Assembly (NCBI GenBank): GCA_934130705.1
Contig: CAKOYL010000009.1
Coordinates: 1-29,701 of the forward strand
Direction of reading: 5' to 3'
DNA: 29,701 bases
Source of the DNA: an uncultured Clostridia bacterium
GTDB lineage: Bacteria; Bacillota_A; Clostridia; TANB77; CAG-508
Every line of letters starts with the position of its first letter. The first letter of the stretch is position 1. Of this stretch, positions 6,353 through 15,210 are shown piece by piece. The notes below the pieces were generated by a model. That model ran no database searches. It was not told the DNA's origin and was given only the letters and a program-made list of their open reading frames with translations. The position numbers were made by a program, and so were the translations under genes.

Positions 6353-7492
6353 TTAAGTTATTTTTTTCCGCAACACAACCTGAATTACTTTATTGATTTT
6401 TCCTCTAGTAATACTAAGTTCTACAACATCTCCTACATTTTTTGTATAAATGTACTCCCTTAAATCATTCATTGTATTAATTTCCCTATTATCAACAGTA
6501 TTAATAATATCACCCTCTTTTAATTCAGTATTATATGCTGGTCCATTTTTATTAATCTGAGCAACATAAATTCCTTTTGTAAATGTAATAATATTAGTAT
6601 CTAAATATGGTATAACATCTTTATCATACACATAAATTCCTAAAGTTGGTTGTTCAAATTTCCCTGTGTTTTTAAAACTCTCGATTACTCCTTTAATAAC
6701 ATTTATTGGAATTGCAAAACCAATTCCATCAGCTGAAGATATTTTTACCGTATTAATTCCTATTACTTCTCCATTCGGATTTATTAATGGTCCACCACTA
6801 TTTCCTGGATTAATTGTTGCATCTGTTTGTATTAAATCTGACATATAAGATACATTATTATTTTCCTCTAATCTTATACTTCTATTTTTAGCACTTATAA
6901 TTCCTGATGTAACTGTTCTTCTAAACTCAAATCCTATAGGATTTCCTATTGCATATACACTTTCCCCTACTTTTATTTTACTTGAATCTCCTAAGTTAAT
7001 AGTCGAAAGATTTTTTGCATCAATTTTTGTTAATGATAAATCTAAGTCAGAATCACTCCATACAACTTTTCCCTCTTGTTTTTTTCCACTTTCCAAAGTT
7101 ATATAGCAAGTACTAAACTTACTCCCTGTTACGTGTTCATTGCTAAGAATGTAGCCATCTTCTGTTACTATAATTCCTGTTCCTATTCCTAATGCATCTT
7201 CATTGCTAGTTGAAAATATTGAGTTTCCATTACTTTTTAATTTTGATATTCCTACAACACTTCCCATTGCTTTTTCTAACATAGTTGAAATTTTTTCGCT
7301 GTTTTCTATTACGTTTTCCACAGTTTGTTCATTTGCTGTGGAAATTGTTCTTTCTGTTTTGTAATCTGCTTGATTTATTTCTATATTTGCATATGTATTG
7401 TATAAAAATATTATTATTATAAATGTAATTACTATAATAAGTGTTGATTTTATTATTTTTTTAGCTTTGTTTTTCTTTTTTCTTTTTGACAT
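6353..7492 (-). CDS. HtrA/DegP-like membrane-anchored serine protease with PDZ domain
   Basis: A 379-residue S1C protease. The N-terminus is strongly basic (MSKRKKKNKAKK), followed by one transmembrane anchor (about residues 15-34), placing the protease outside the membrane. The catalytic triad is visible: His120 in SNEHVTG, Asp151 in SDLDLSL, and Ser232 in NPGNSGGPL. A C-terminal PDZ domain (about 285-375) contains NGPAYNTELKEGDIINTVDN. Proteins of this type degrade misfolded exported proteins. The start at 7492 is chosen because AAGGTGA stands 5 nt upstream; an upstream in-frame ATG at 7540 has none. It is divergent from the NRPS gene and the likely first gene of a unit with tsaC. I saw no convincing promoter for it. 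Confidence 0.9.
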   Translation of the reverse strand: MSKRKKKNKAKKIIKSTLIIVITFIIIIFLYNTYANIEINQADYKTERTISTANEQTVENVIENSEKISTMLEKAMGSVVGISKLKSNGNSIFSTSNEDALGIGTGIIVTEDGYILSNEHVTGSKFSTCYITLESGKKQEGKVVWSDSDLDLSLTKIDAKNLSTINLGDSSKIKVGESVYAIGNPIGFEFRRTVTSGIISAKNRSIRLEENNNVSYMSDLIQTDATINPGNSGGPLINPNGEVIGINTVKISSADGIGFAIPINVIKGVIESFKNTGKFEQPTLGIYVYDKDVIPYLDTNIITFTKGIYVAQINKNGPAYNTELKEGDIINTVDNREINTMNDLREYIYTKNVGDVVELSITRGKINKVIQVVLRKKIT

Positions 7493-7599
7493 TTTTATCA
7501 CCTTATTTTTATTTTTGACGTATTTTATTATTTTAAACAAACATTTATTATTTTTATAAAATATTTTGTGCCAAATATCTACTTTTTATTACGTTTTTC

Positions 7600-7628
7600 T
7601 TGCTTTTTCTATTTTTTAATTATATAAT
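7600..7628 (+). promoter_or_regulatory. Promoter of the NRPS gene
   Basis: TTGCTT (7600-7605), 17-bp spacer, TATAAT (7623-7628). Transcription would start near 7635, giving a leader of about 35 nt with GGGTG 5 nt before the ATG. No operator-like repeat is evident. Confidence 0.65.
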
Positions 7629-7668
7629 CGTTTTGTATAATTAAAATTTTTTATAAAAGGGTGAAATT

Positions 7669-10600
7669 ATGGAAAATAAGGATGTTTATGAATTAACAAA
7701 TCCACAAAAATCTATATGGTATATGGAAGAATTTTTTAAGGGTTCTAATATAAATAATATTTGTGGAAATATAACTATAAATGAAACAGTAGATTTTAAG
7801 AAATTAAAAGATGCTATAAATATATTCATTCACTCAAATGATTGTTTTAATATAAGAATACTATTAGATAATAATGTTCCAAAACAATATTTGTGTGAAT
7901 TTGGTAATTTAGATTTTGATATCATTAATATAAATTCTAAAGATGAAATAATTTCAATAGAAAAAGAAATGGTAAGTCAAACTTTTAATATAATTGACTC
8001 TCCTCTTTTTGCGTTCAAATTATTTAAACTTCCTAATGGACATGGTGGCGTTGTCATGAACATACACCATATTATTTCTGATGCCGCTACTATTGCTATA
8101 ATTAGTACTGGCGTAGCTAAAATTTATTCTAATTTAATGAAAAATTTTAATCTTGATATAGAAACATCTTCTTATATCGATTATATTAATTCTGAAAAAA
8201 ACTATTTAAAAAGTGAAAAATTTAAAAAAGATGAACAATATTGGAACGAAAAATTTGAAACAATTCCCGAAGTCGCTTCTTTACCATCATCATTAAAAAA
8301 CAAAAATACAACATATAGCAGTGACTCAAAAAGAATTTCATTTGTTTTGAACAAAAATATTGTCGATAAAATAAGAGAGTTATGTTCAAAAGAAAAAATA
8401 TCTGTATATAACTTCTTTATGGCTTTATATTCACTATATATTGGAAAAGTTTCAAATTTAGATGATTTTGTAATTGGAACTCCAATTTTAAACAGAACAA
8501 ACTTTAAAGAAAAACATACTCCTGGAATGTTTATAAGTAATGTACCTTTTAGAATAAATTTAGATGATAATTTAACTTTTAATAATTTTGTGTCTAATAT
8601 TGCAAACGATACTCTTGGAATGCTTAGACACCAAAAATATCCTTATCAATATTTATTGAAAAATTTAAGAAAAAAATATGATTCTATTCCTAATTTATAC
8701 GATATTATAATATCTTATCAAATAACAAAAACTGTCGATAAAACTATAGACTTACCTTATACAGCTAGTTGGTTTGAAACTGATAAAATTTCATGTGGAA
8801 TTAATATTCATATTCATGATAATGATGATTCTGGTAATCTTACTATGTGTTATGATTATCTAATTGATAAATATTCTCCTGAAGATATTAATTCTGTACA
8901 TAACAGGATTTTACATATTGTTGACCAATTATTAACTGACATAGATCTTTCTATCAAAGATATTGAGATTGTTACACCAGAAGAAAAAAATAAAATATTA
9001 TATGAATTTAATAATACTTATGCTGACTATCCAACTGATAAAACTGTTATTGATTTATTTGAAGAACAAGTAGAAAAAACACCTAATAATGTTGCTGTAG
9101 TTTGTAATGATAAATCTTTAACTTATAAAGAATTAAATAATAAAGCAAATCAATTGGCTAATTATCTAAGAAATTTTGGAATTAAGCCAAAAGAAGTTGT
9201 AGCTATACGTATGCCAAAATGTTTAGAAATGATAGTTGGTATTTTAAGTATAATGAAAATTGGAGCAACTTATCTTCCTATTAATTTGTCTTACCCTGAA
9301 GAACGAGTTAATTTTATGATAAAAGATAGTAATGCATCTCATTTTCTATTATGTTCAAAAATGACTGATTTAAATGTATCTATTCCTACAATTGATATAT
9401 CTTTCCAAAATGAAAAGATATATACATTAAGCAATAAAAACTTAGAAAACATTTCTTCTCCTGAAGATACTATTTATATTATATATACATCTGGTTCTAC
9501 TGGTACACCTAAGGGCGCTATGATTATGCACAAAAATGTTGTTAGTTTATTAAAAAATAATAAATTTCTTTTTGACTTTAATGATACTGATGTATGGACT
9601 ATGTTTCATTCTGTCGCTTTTGACTTTTCAGTTTGGGAAATGTATGGAGCTTTATTATACGGAGGGAAATTAGTATTAGTACCAGAAGATATAGCTCAAG
9701 ATCCTAATAAATTTCTTAACTTATTACGAAAAGAAAAAGTTACCGTACTTAATCAAACACCTACTTATTTTTATAATTTGCAAAATGCTGAATTAAAACT
9801 AAATGATTCTAATTTAAAAATAAGGTATATTATTTTTGGTGGAGAAGCATTAAAACCAAATGCAATAAAGTCTTGGAAAGAAAAATACAATAATACTAAA
9901 TTAATCAATATGTATGGAATCACAGAAACTACTGTTCATGTTACATTTAAAGAATTATCCAATGTTGATTTATCTTTATCAACATCTAATATTGGAAAAC
10001 CAATTCCAACACTAAAAGTATATATACTTGATAAATATCAAAAGCTATTACCACCTGGAATAGCTGGTGAAATTTGTGTAACAGGTGCTGGTGTTTTTAA
10101 AGGCTATCTAAATAGACCTGATTTAAACCAAACAAAATTAATTTCTAACCCATATAATCAATCTGAAATTATGTATCGCTCTGGTGATAGTGCTATATTA
10201 AATTATGATGGAACACTTGAATATTGTGGTAGAATTGACTCTCAAATAAAAATACGTGGTTTTAGAGTTGAATTAGGAGAAATTGAAGAAAAAATACTAA
10301 ATCTTCCAAATATAACCTCTTGTGTCGTAGCAAAGAAAACAGATCAATTTCAACATGATATCTTATGTGCTTACTATATAAAAAATGGACCTGTAGATAT
10401 TAGTAAAATAAAATCACTTCTACATAAAGATTTAGCACCATATATGGTTCCTCAATACTTTATTGAATTAGAACATTTACCATATAATCATAACGGTAAG
10501 ATAAATAGGAATATTCTTCCTTTACCAAATATTGTTCAAAACAAGAACATTATTCATCCTAGAAATAATATTGATAAAACGATTATTGATATTTTAGTTG

Positions 10601-13600
10601 AAATATTACATGTAGATAATATTAGTATAGATGACTCTTTTATAGATTTAGGTGGTGACTCTCTTTCTGCCATCAACTTTAGTTCTATATTAAGTGAAAA
10701 ATTAAATGTCACTATAACAGTTAAAGATATATTAACCCAGCCAATTATTTCGGATTTATCTGATTTTATAGCAAAAGCTCCGAATCATGCATCATTTGAT
10801 AATACTATTATTCCAACTGAAGTTATGGAAGATTATCCTTTATCTTCAGCACAAAAAAGAATTTATTATGCAAGTAAAATGATTGGAGATAAAAATGTTG
10901 TTTACAATGTTACAGGTGCAGTCTTGATTGATAATAAAATTGATAAAGAAAATGTAAAATTAGCATTTTCTAAAATTATTGAACATCATGAAACCTTTAG
11001 AACTTCTTTCTATATAAAAAATGGAGAAGTTAGACAAAAAATTAAAAAATTAAATAATTTTGATGTATCTATTTTTACTGGTGACAGTAATGATATTGAC
11101 AATATTATTTTATCTTTTAAAAAACCATTTGATTTAGAAAAAGACTTACTTATACGTGTAGCACTTTGTTATTTAAATAATGGAAAAACTTTATTACTAA
11201 TAGATTCTCACCACATTGTTTTAGATGGTCTTTCTTTACATATTTTATTTGATGAATTTTGTAAATTTTATCAAAATAAACCTGTTTCAAAGTTAGATAT
11301 TACTTATAAAGATTTTGCTGTATGGGAAGATTCTTATATAAATAGTAAAAAAATTAAAAAACATGAAGATTACTGGATAAATAAATTTATAAATTCTGAC
11401 TTACCATCAATTAACTTACCTTATGACTATGCAAAATCAATTAATAATTCTTATGAAGGTAATACTATACGATATTCAATTGATAATGAATTTTTTAATT
11501 CATATATTGAGTTTGCAAAAAAATTGAATGTTTCTCCTTATATTCTTTTTATGAGTGTATTTTTAATTTTATTATATAAATATACATCTCAAGATGAAAT
11601 TATTATAGGTTCACCAACAATTGGAAGAGAAATTTCACAATTAAAAAATATAATTGGTACATTTGTTAATAATATAGTTATTGATGCTAAAATGAGAGAT
11701 AATCAACAATTTACTGATTTTATAAAATATATAAAAAATCAAGTATTAGATGATTTAAATAATCAAATATATCCTTATGATATGCTAGTCAAAAAAATAT
11801 CAAACTTAAATAACTCACATTTAAATTCTCTTTTTGATGTTGCTTTTGTCTACCAAGGATTTAAAGATTTTCAATATTCTATTGATAATAAAAATTTGAC
11901 ATTTATTAATCCTATATCAAATACTTCTAAGTTTACTTTAACACTAACAATAGATGCAAATTTTAAAACTATTGATTTGGAATATAATACAAATCTATTT
12001 AAAGAAGAAACCATCAAAGGTATATTAGAACATTATATTTTCACATTAGAATCATTATTAAATAATGAAAATATTCTAATTAGAGATATTGATATACTAC
12101 CACCAAAAGAATACGATATGTTAAATTCTTTTAACAATACTTTTGCTGAAATTAACGATGATACATTTATTACTATTTTTGAAAAACAAGTATACGAACA
12201 CCCTAATGATATCGCTTTAATATGTAATGATAAATTTCTAAGCTATGATGAATTAAATAAGAAAGCAAATAGTCTTTCTCATTTGCTAATTGAATCTGGA
12301 ATCAAGCCTAATGATATTATATGTATAATGACTAACCGTTCTTTTGAAACAATTATATGTATGATTGCTATTTTAAAAGCTGGTGCTGCATTTTTTAATG
12401 TTGACCCAACATATCCAATTGAAAGGACAAAATATTATATTGAAAATAGTAAAACCAAATATGTATTAACACAATCAGAATTAAAAGATAAAGTACAATA
12501 TATCGAAAATTGCATAGAAATTGACTTAGATAATAATTGGATATATGAGTATGATAATACTAATCCAAACATAAAAACACAACCTAATGATTTATCTTAT
12601 CTTATTTACACTTCAGGTTCAACCGGCTTACCTAAGGGTGTTATGCTTACGCAAATTGGCCTTGCAAATATGGTAAAAGCAATGCTACCTGTTTTAGAAT
12701 ATCTAAAAGAAGGTAACAAACACACAATAGCATCAGTTACATCTACTCCATTTGATATTTTTGTATATGAAATAGTTGTTTCTTTAGCATATGGATTAAA
12801 AATAGTTATGGCTAATAATGCAGAACATAGAAATCCAAAGTTATTAGATTCACTTATTAAAAAATATAATGTTGATGTTATGACAGTAACACCAAGCCTT
12901 ATGAAAATAAACTATGACAATAGAGAACCTAATTCTGCATTAGCTTTAGTAAAAAATATGGTATTCGGCGGAGAACCTTTACCAGAAAAATTTGTTAAAG
13001 ATTTAAAATCTTTAGCTGATGACATTACTATCTATAATATATACGGTCCAAGCGAAATAACAGTCCTTTCAAATGTGCAAAATTTAAATAACGAAAAAGA
13101 AATAACTGTTGGCCCACCTATTATGAACACTCAAATCCATATTTTGGATAAAAATATGAAAAGAGTTCCTATAGGAGTTGTTGGAGAAATTTATATTTCT
13201 GGTATTCAAGTTGGTCTTGGATATATGGGAAAACCAGAACTTACTGCCGAAAGATTTATAAAAAATCCTTTTGGAACAGGAAAAATCTATAAAACTGGAG
13301 ATATTGGTAGATGGACTTTTGATGGAAAAGTTCAATGTTTAGGTAGAGTAGACAATCAAATAAAACTTAGAGGTTTACGTATAGAACTATCTGAAATCGA
13401 AAATATCATGCTAAACATTAAAGGAATTTCATCTGCTATTGTTAACAAAATAGAAATTGATGAAAAAGAAGTATTGTGTGGTTATTATGTTGCTGATTCT
13501 TCTATAAAAGAAACAATGGTAAAAGACACGTTAAGGAACTCTCTTCCTTATTATATGGTTCCTACTTACATTATTCGTCTTGAAAAAATGCCTTATACTA

Positions 13601-15138
13601 TCAATCGTAAAATTGACCGTAAAGCTTTACCTTTACCAGAATTGCATAAAAGTCTTTCTCATAATAAGATAAATATTAACGAATTAAATTCTAATGAAGA
13701 AAAACTTTTACAAATATGGAAAAATATTTTAAAAATTGATGATATTGATATAAACGATAATTTCTTTGATATTGGAGGAGATTCTATCAGTGCTATTAAT
13801 ATGCAAATAGAAGCCGTTAAATATGGTTTGAATTTTGAATATGCTGATATATTTAATTATCCGACTATTTCACAATTATCAAATAAATTACCATCACCAG
13901 AAAGTAGTTTTATGGAAAATTATGATTATTCACATATAAACAATCTATTGAAAAGAAATACTTTTGAAAATATAAAATCTATAAAACCTTTTAGTTTTAA
14001 AAATATTCTATTAATAGGAGCAACTGGTTATTTAGGAGCTCATGTACTTAATGAATTTTTAAAAAATTGTGCTGGTACTATTTATTGCTTAATTAGACCA
14101 AAGAATAATATTAATATTGAAAAAAGATTAAAGGACACTTTGAAATTTTACTTTGGACAACAATACAATAAAGAATTTAATAATAGAATAAAAATTATCG
14201 AAGGTGACATTATAAAAAGAAAGTTGGGACTATCTTCTGATGATTATAATCTATTAGCTAATAATATAGATGCAGTTATAAATTGTGGTGCATTAGTAAA
14301 ACATTTTGGGCAAAAACAATTATTTGAAGATATCAATGTTACTGGAACACAAAACATAGTTGATTTTTGTTTTAAAAATTCTAAAAGATTATTACATATT
14401 TCAACTATGAGTATTTCTGGAAATGGAGAAAAAGAAGAATTTATTGAAGAAACTATAGATAATATAAATAATAAAAAAGTATTTAAAGAAAGTGATATAT
14501 ATATTGGTCAAAATATAAAAGGTATATATACAACGACAAAATACAAAGCTGAACTAATAATATTAGAATCAATTTTAAAAGGACTAGATGCACAAATATT
14601 ACGTGTTGGTAATATAACTAATAGATTTAGTGATGGAGTATTTCAAATTAATGCTGAAGATAACGCATTCGCAAAAAGATTTAAATCTTTTATAGATATA
14701 GGTGCTATACCAAAATACTTATTAGATCATGCTATTGAATTAACACCTGTTGATTTATGTGCAAACGCAATTATTCATATACTAAAATACACCAGCAACT
14801 GCAATGTTTTACATTTATATAATGACAAACTATTGGATATTAAGTTATTATTTAATACATTAAATAATCTTGGATATGCAATTGTACCAGTTTCAAATCA
14901 AATGATGACTGATATCATTAATGGAATTTTGCAAGACGATTCAAGAAAAGAACTTTTATCTGGTATAATTCATGATATAAATAGTGATAAAAAGTTAATT
15001 TATACATCTAGAATTAGATTAAATTGTGAATTTTCAAATAAATACTTATCTACAATTGGTTTTTCATGGAAACAAATTGATTCTGAATATATTAAAAAAT
15101 ATGTAAAATACTTAAAAAAAATAAATTATATAAAATGA
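7669..15138 (+). CDS. Two-module NRPS with terminal reductase (C-A-T-C-A-T-R)
   Basis: A 2489-residue cytoplasmic synthetase. C1 (~7-430): HHIISDA, H133, H134, D138. A1 (~450-950): YTSGSTG at 606, K944. T1: LGGDS, pantetheinyl Ser998. C2 (~1035-1480): HHIVLDG, H1181, H1182, D1186. A2 (~1490-1985): YTSGSTG at 1647, K1981. T2: IGGDS, Ser2039. R (~2105-2489): GATGYLG at 2117-2123, Y2287-TTT-K2291. By GrsA alignment the A1 pocket reads D-F-W-N-I-G-M-V-H-K, the canonical threonine code; A2 reads D-I-Y-T-V-G-I-V-L-K, which I cannot assign (hydrophobic or aromatic expected). A leading C domain implies N-acylation of the first residue, and the R domain implies NAD(P)H-dependent release as an aldehyde. 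The product is inferred to be N-acyl-Thr-X-al. Gut Clostridia are known to carry such reductase NRPSs making dipeptide aldehydes and pyrazinones. No phosphopantetheinyl transferase, MbtH protein or exporter lies nearby. All catalytic motifs are intact. Confidence 0.93.
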   Translation: MENKDVYELTNPQKSIWYMEEFFKGSNINNICGNITINETVDFKKLKDAINIFIHSNDCFNIRILLDNNVPKQYLCEFGNLDFDIININSKDEIISIEKEMVSQTFNIIDSPLFAFKLFKLPNGHGGVVMNIHHIISDAATIAIISTGVAKIYSNLMKNFNLDIETSSYIDYINSEKNYLKSEKFKKDEQYWNEKFETIPEVASLPSSLKNKNTTYSSDSKRISFVLNKNIVDKIRELCSKEKISVYNFFMALYSLYIGKVSNLDDFVIGTPILNRTNFKEKHTPGMFISNVPFRINLDDNLTFNNFVSNIANDTLGMLRHQKYPYQYLLKNLRKKYDSIPNLYDIIISYQITKTVDKTIDLPYTASWFETDKISCGINIHIHDNDDSGNLTMCYDYLIDKYSPEDINSVHNRILHIVDQLLTDIDLSIKDIEIVTPEEKNKILYEFNNTYADYPTDKTVIDLFEEQVEKTPNNVAVVCNDKSLTYKELNNKANQLANYLRNFGIKPKEVVAIRMPKCLEMIVGILSIMKIGATYLPINLSYPEERVNFMIKDSNASHFLLCSKMTDLNVSIPTIDISFQNEKIYTLSNKNLENISSPEDTIYIIYTSGSTGTPKGAMIMHKNVVSLLKNNKFLFDFNDTDVWTMFHSVAFDFSVWEMYGALLYGGKLVLVPEDIAQDPNKFLNLLRKEKVTVLNQTPTYFYNLQNAELKLNDSNLKIRYIIFGGEALKPNAIKSWKEKYNNTKLINMYGITETTVHVTFKELSNVDLSLSTSNIGKPIPTLKVYILDKYQKLLPPGIAGEICVTGAGVFKGYLNRPDLNQTKLISNPYNQSEIMYRSGDSAILNYDGTLEYCGRIDSQIKIRGFRVELGEIEEKILNLPNITSCVVAKKTDQFQHDILCAYYIKNGPVDISKIKSLLHKDLAPYMVPQYFIELEHLPYNHNGKINRNILPLPNIVQNKNIIHPRNNIDKTIIDILVEILHVDNISIDDSFIDLGGDSLSAINFSSILSEKLNVTITVKDILTQPIISDLSDFIAKAPNHASFDNTIIPTEVMEDYPLSSAQKRIYYASKMIGDKNVVYNVTGAVLIDNKIDKENVKLAFSKIIEHHETFRTSFYIKNGEVRQKIKKLNNFDVSIFTGDSNDIDNIILSFKKPFDLEKDLLIRVALCYLNNGKTLLLIDSHHIVLDGLSLHILFDEFCKFYQNKPVSKLDITYKDFAVWEDSYINSKKIKKHEDYWINKFINSDLPSINLPYDYAKSINNSYEGNTIRYSIDNEFFNSYIEFAKKLNVSPYILFMSVFLILLYKYTSQDEIIIGSPTIGREISQLKNIIGTFVNNIVIDAKMRDNQQFTDFIKYIKNQVLDDLNNQIYPYDMLVKKISNLNNSHLNSLFDVAFVYQGFKDFQYSIDNKNLTFINPISNTSKFTLTLTIDANFKTIDLEYNTNLFKEETIKGILEHYIFTLESLLNNENILIRDIDILPPKEYDMLNSFNNTFAEINDDTFITIFEKQVYEHPNDIALICNDKFLSYDELNKKANSLSHLLIESGIKPNDIICIMTNRSFETIICMIAILKAGAAFFNVDPTYPIERTKYYIENSKTKYVLTQSELKDKVQYIENCIEIDLDNNWIYEYDNTNPNIKTQPNDLSYLIYTSGSTGLPKGVMLTQIGLANMVKAMLPVLEYLKEGNKHTIASVTSTPFDIFVYEIVVSLAYGLKIVMANNAEHRNPKLLDSLIKKYNVDVMTVTPSLMKINYDNREPNSALALVKNMVFGGEPLPEKFVKDLKSLADDITIYNIYGPSEITVLSNVQNLNNEKEITVGPPIMNTQIHILDKNMKRVPIGVVGEIYISGIQVGLGYMGKPELTAERFIKNPFGTGKIYKTGDIGRWTFDGKVQCLGRVDNQIKLRGLRIELSEIENIMLNIKGISSAIVNKIEIDEKEVLCGYYVADSSIKETMVKDTLRNSLPYYMVPTYIIRLEKMPYTINRKIDRKALPLPELHKSLSHNKININELNSNEEKLLQIWKNILKIDDIDINDNFFDIGGDSISAINMQIEAVKYGLNFEYADIFNYPTISQLSNKLPSPESSFMENYDYSHINNLLKRNTFENIKSIKPFSFKNILLIGATGYLGAHVLNEFLKNCAGTIYCLIRPKNNINIEKRLKDTLKFYFGQQYNKEFNNRIKIIEGDIIKRKLGLSSDDYNLLANNIDAVINCGALVKHFGQKQLFEDINVTGTQNIVDFCFKNSKRLLHISTMSISGNGEKEEFIEETIDNINNKKVFKESDIYIGQNIKGIYTTTKYKAELIILESILKGLDAQILRVGNITNRFSDGVFQINAEDNAFAKRFKSFIDIGAIPKYLLDHAIELTPVDLCANAIIHILKYTSNCNVLHLYNDKLLDIKLLFNTLNNLGYAIVPVSNQMMTDIINGILQDDSRKELLSGIIHDINSDKKLIYTSRIRLNCEFSNKYLSTIGFSWKQIDSEYIKKYVKYLKKINYIK

Positions 15139-15147
15139 ATTAATTAT

Positions 15148-15187
15148 GAATTATTGAAATAAATATTAATATTTATTTCAATAATTC
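15148..15187. repeat. Perfect 40-bp palindrome between the NRPS and kinase genes
   Basis: GAATTATTGAAATAAATA (15148-15165), loop TTAA, then the exact reverse complement (15170-15187): an 18-bp stem without mismatch. No T run follows on either strand, so it is not a standard intrinsic terminator. It lies in the 72-bp gap just before the AGGAGG site of the kinase gene. Confidence 0.85.
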
Positions 15188-15210
15188 TAATACAAAAAGG
15201 AGGAGATATT

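Noticed and set aside
7669..15138. Siderophore (bacillibactin-like) synthetase, because of the threonine module
   Set aside because: There are no dihydroxybenzoate genes, no thioesterase and no iron transporter. The second module and terminal reductase point to aldehyde release.
15148..15187. Intrinsic terminator after the NRPS gene
   Set aside because: The palindrome has no T run on either side; the sequence after it is TAATACAAAAAGG.
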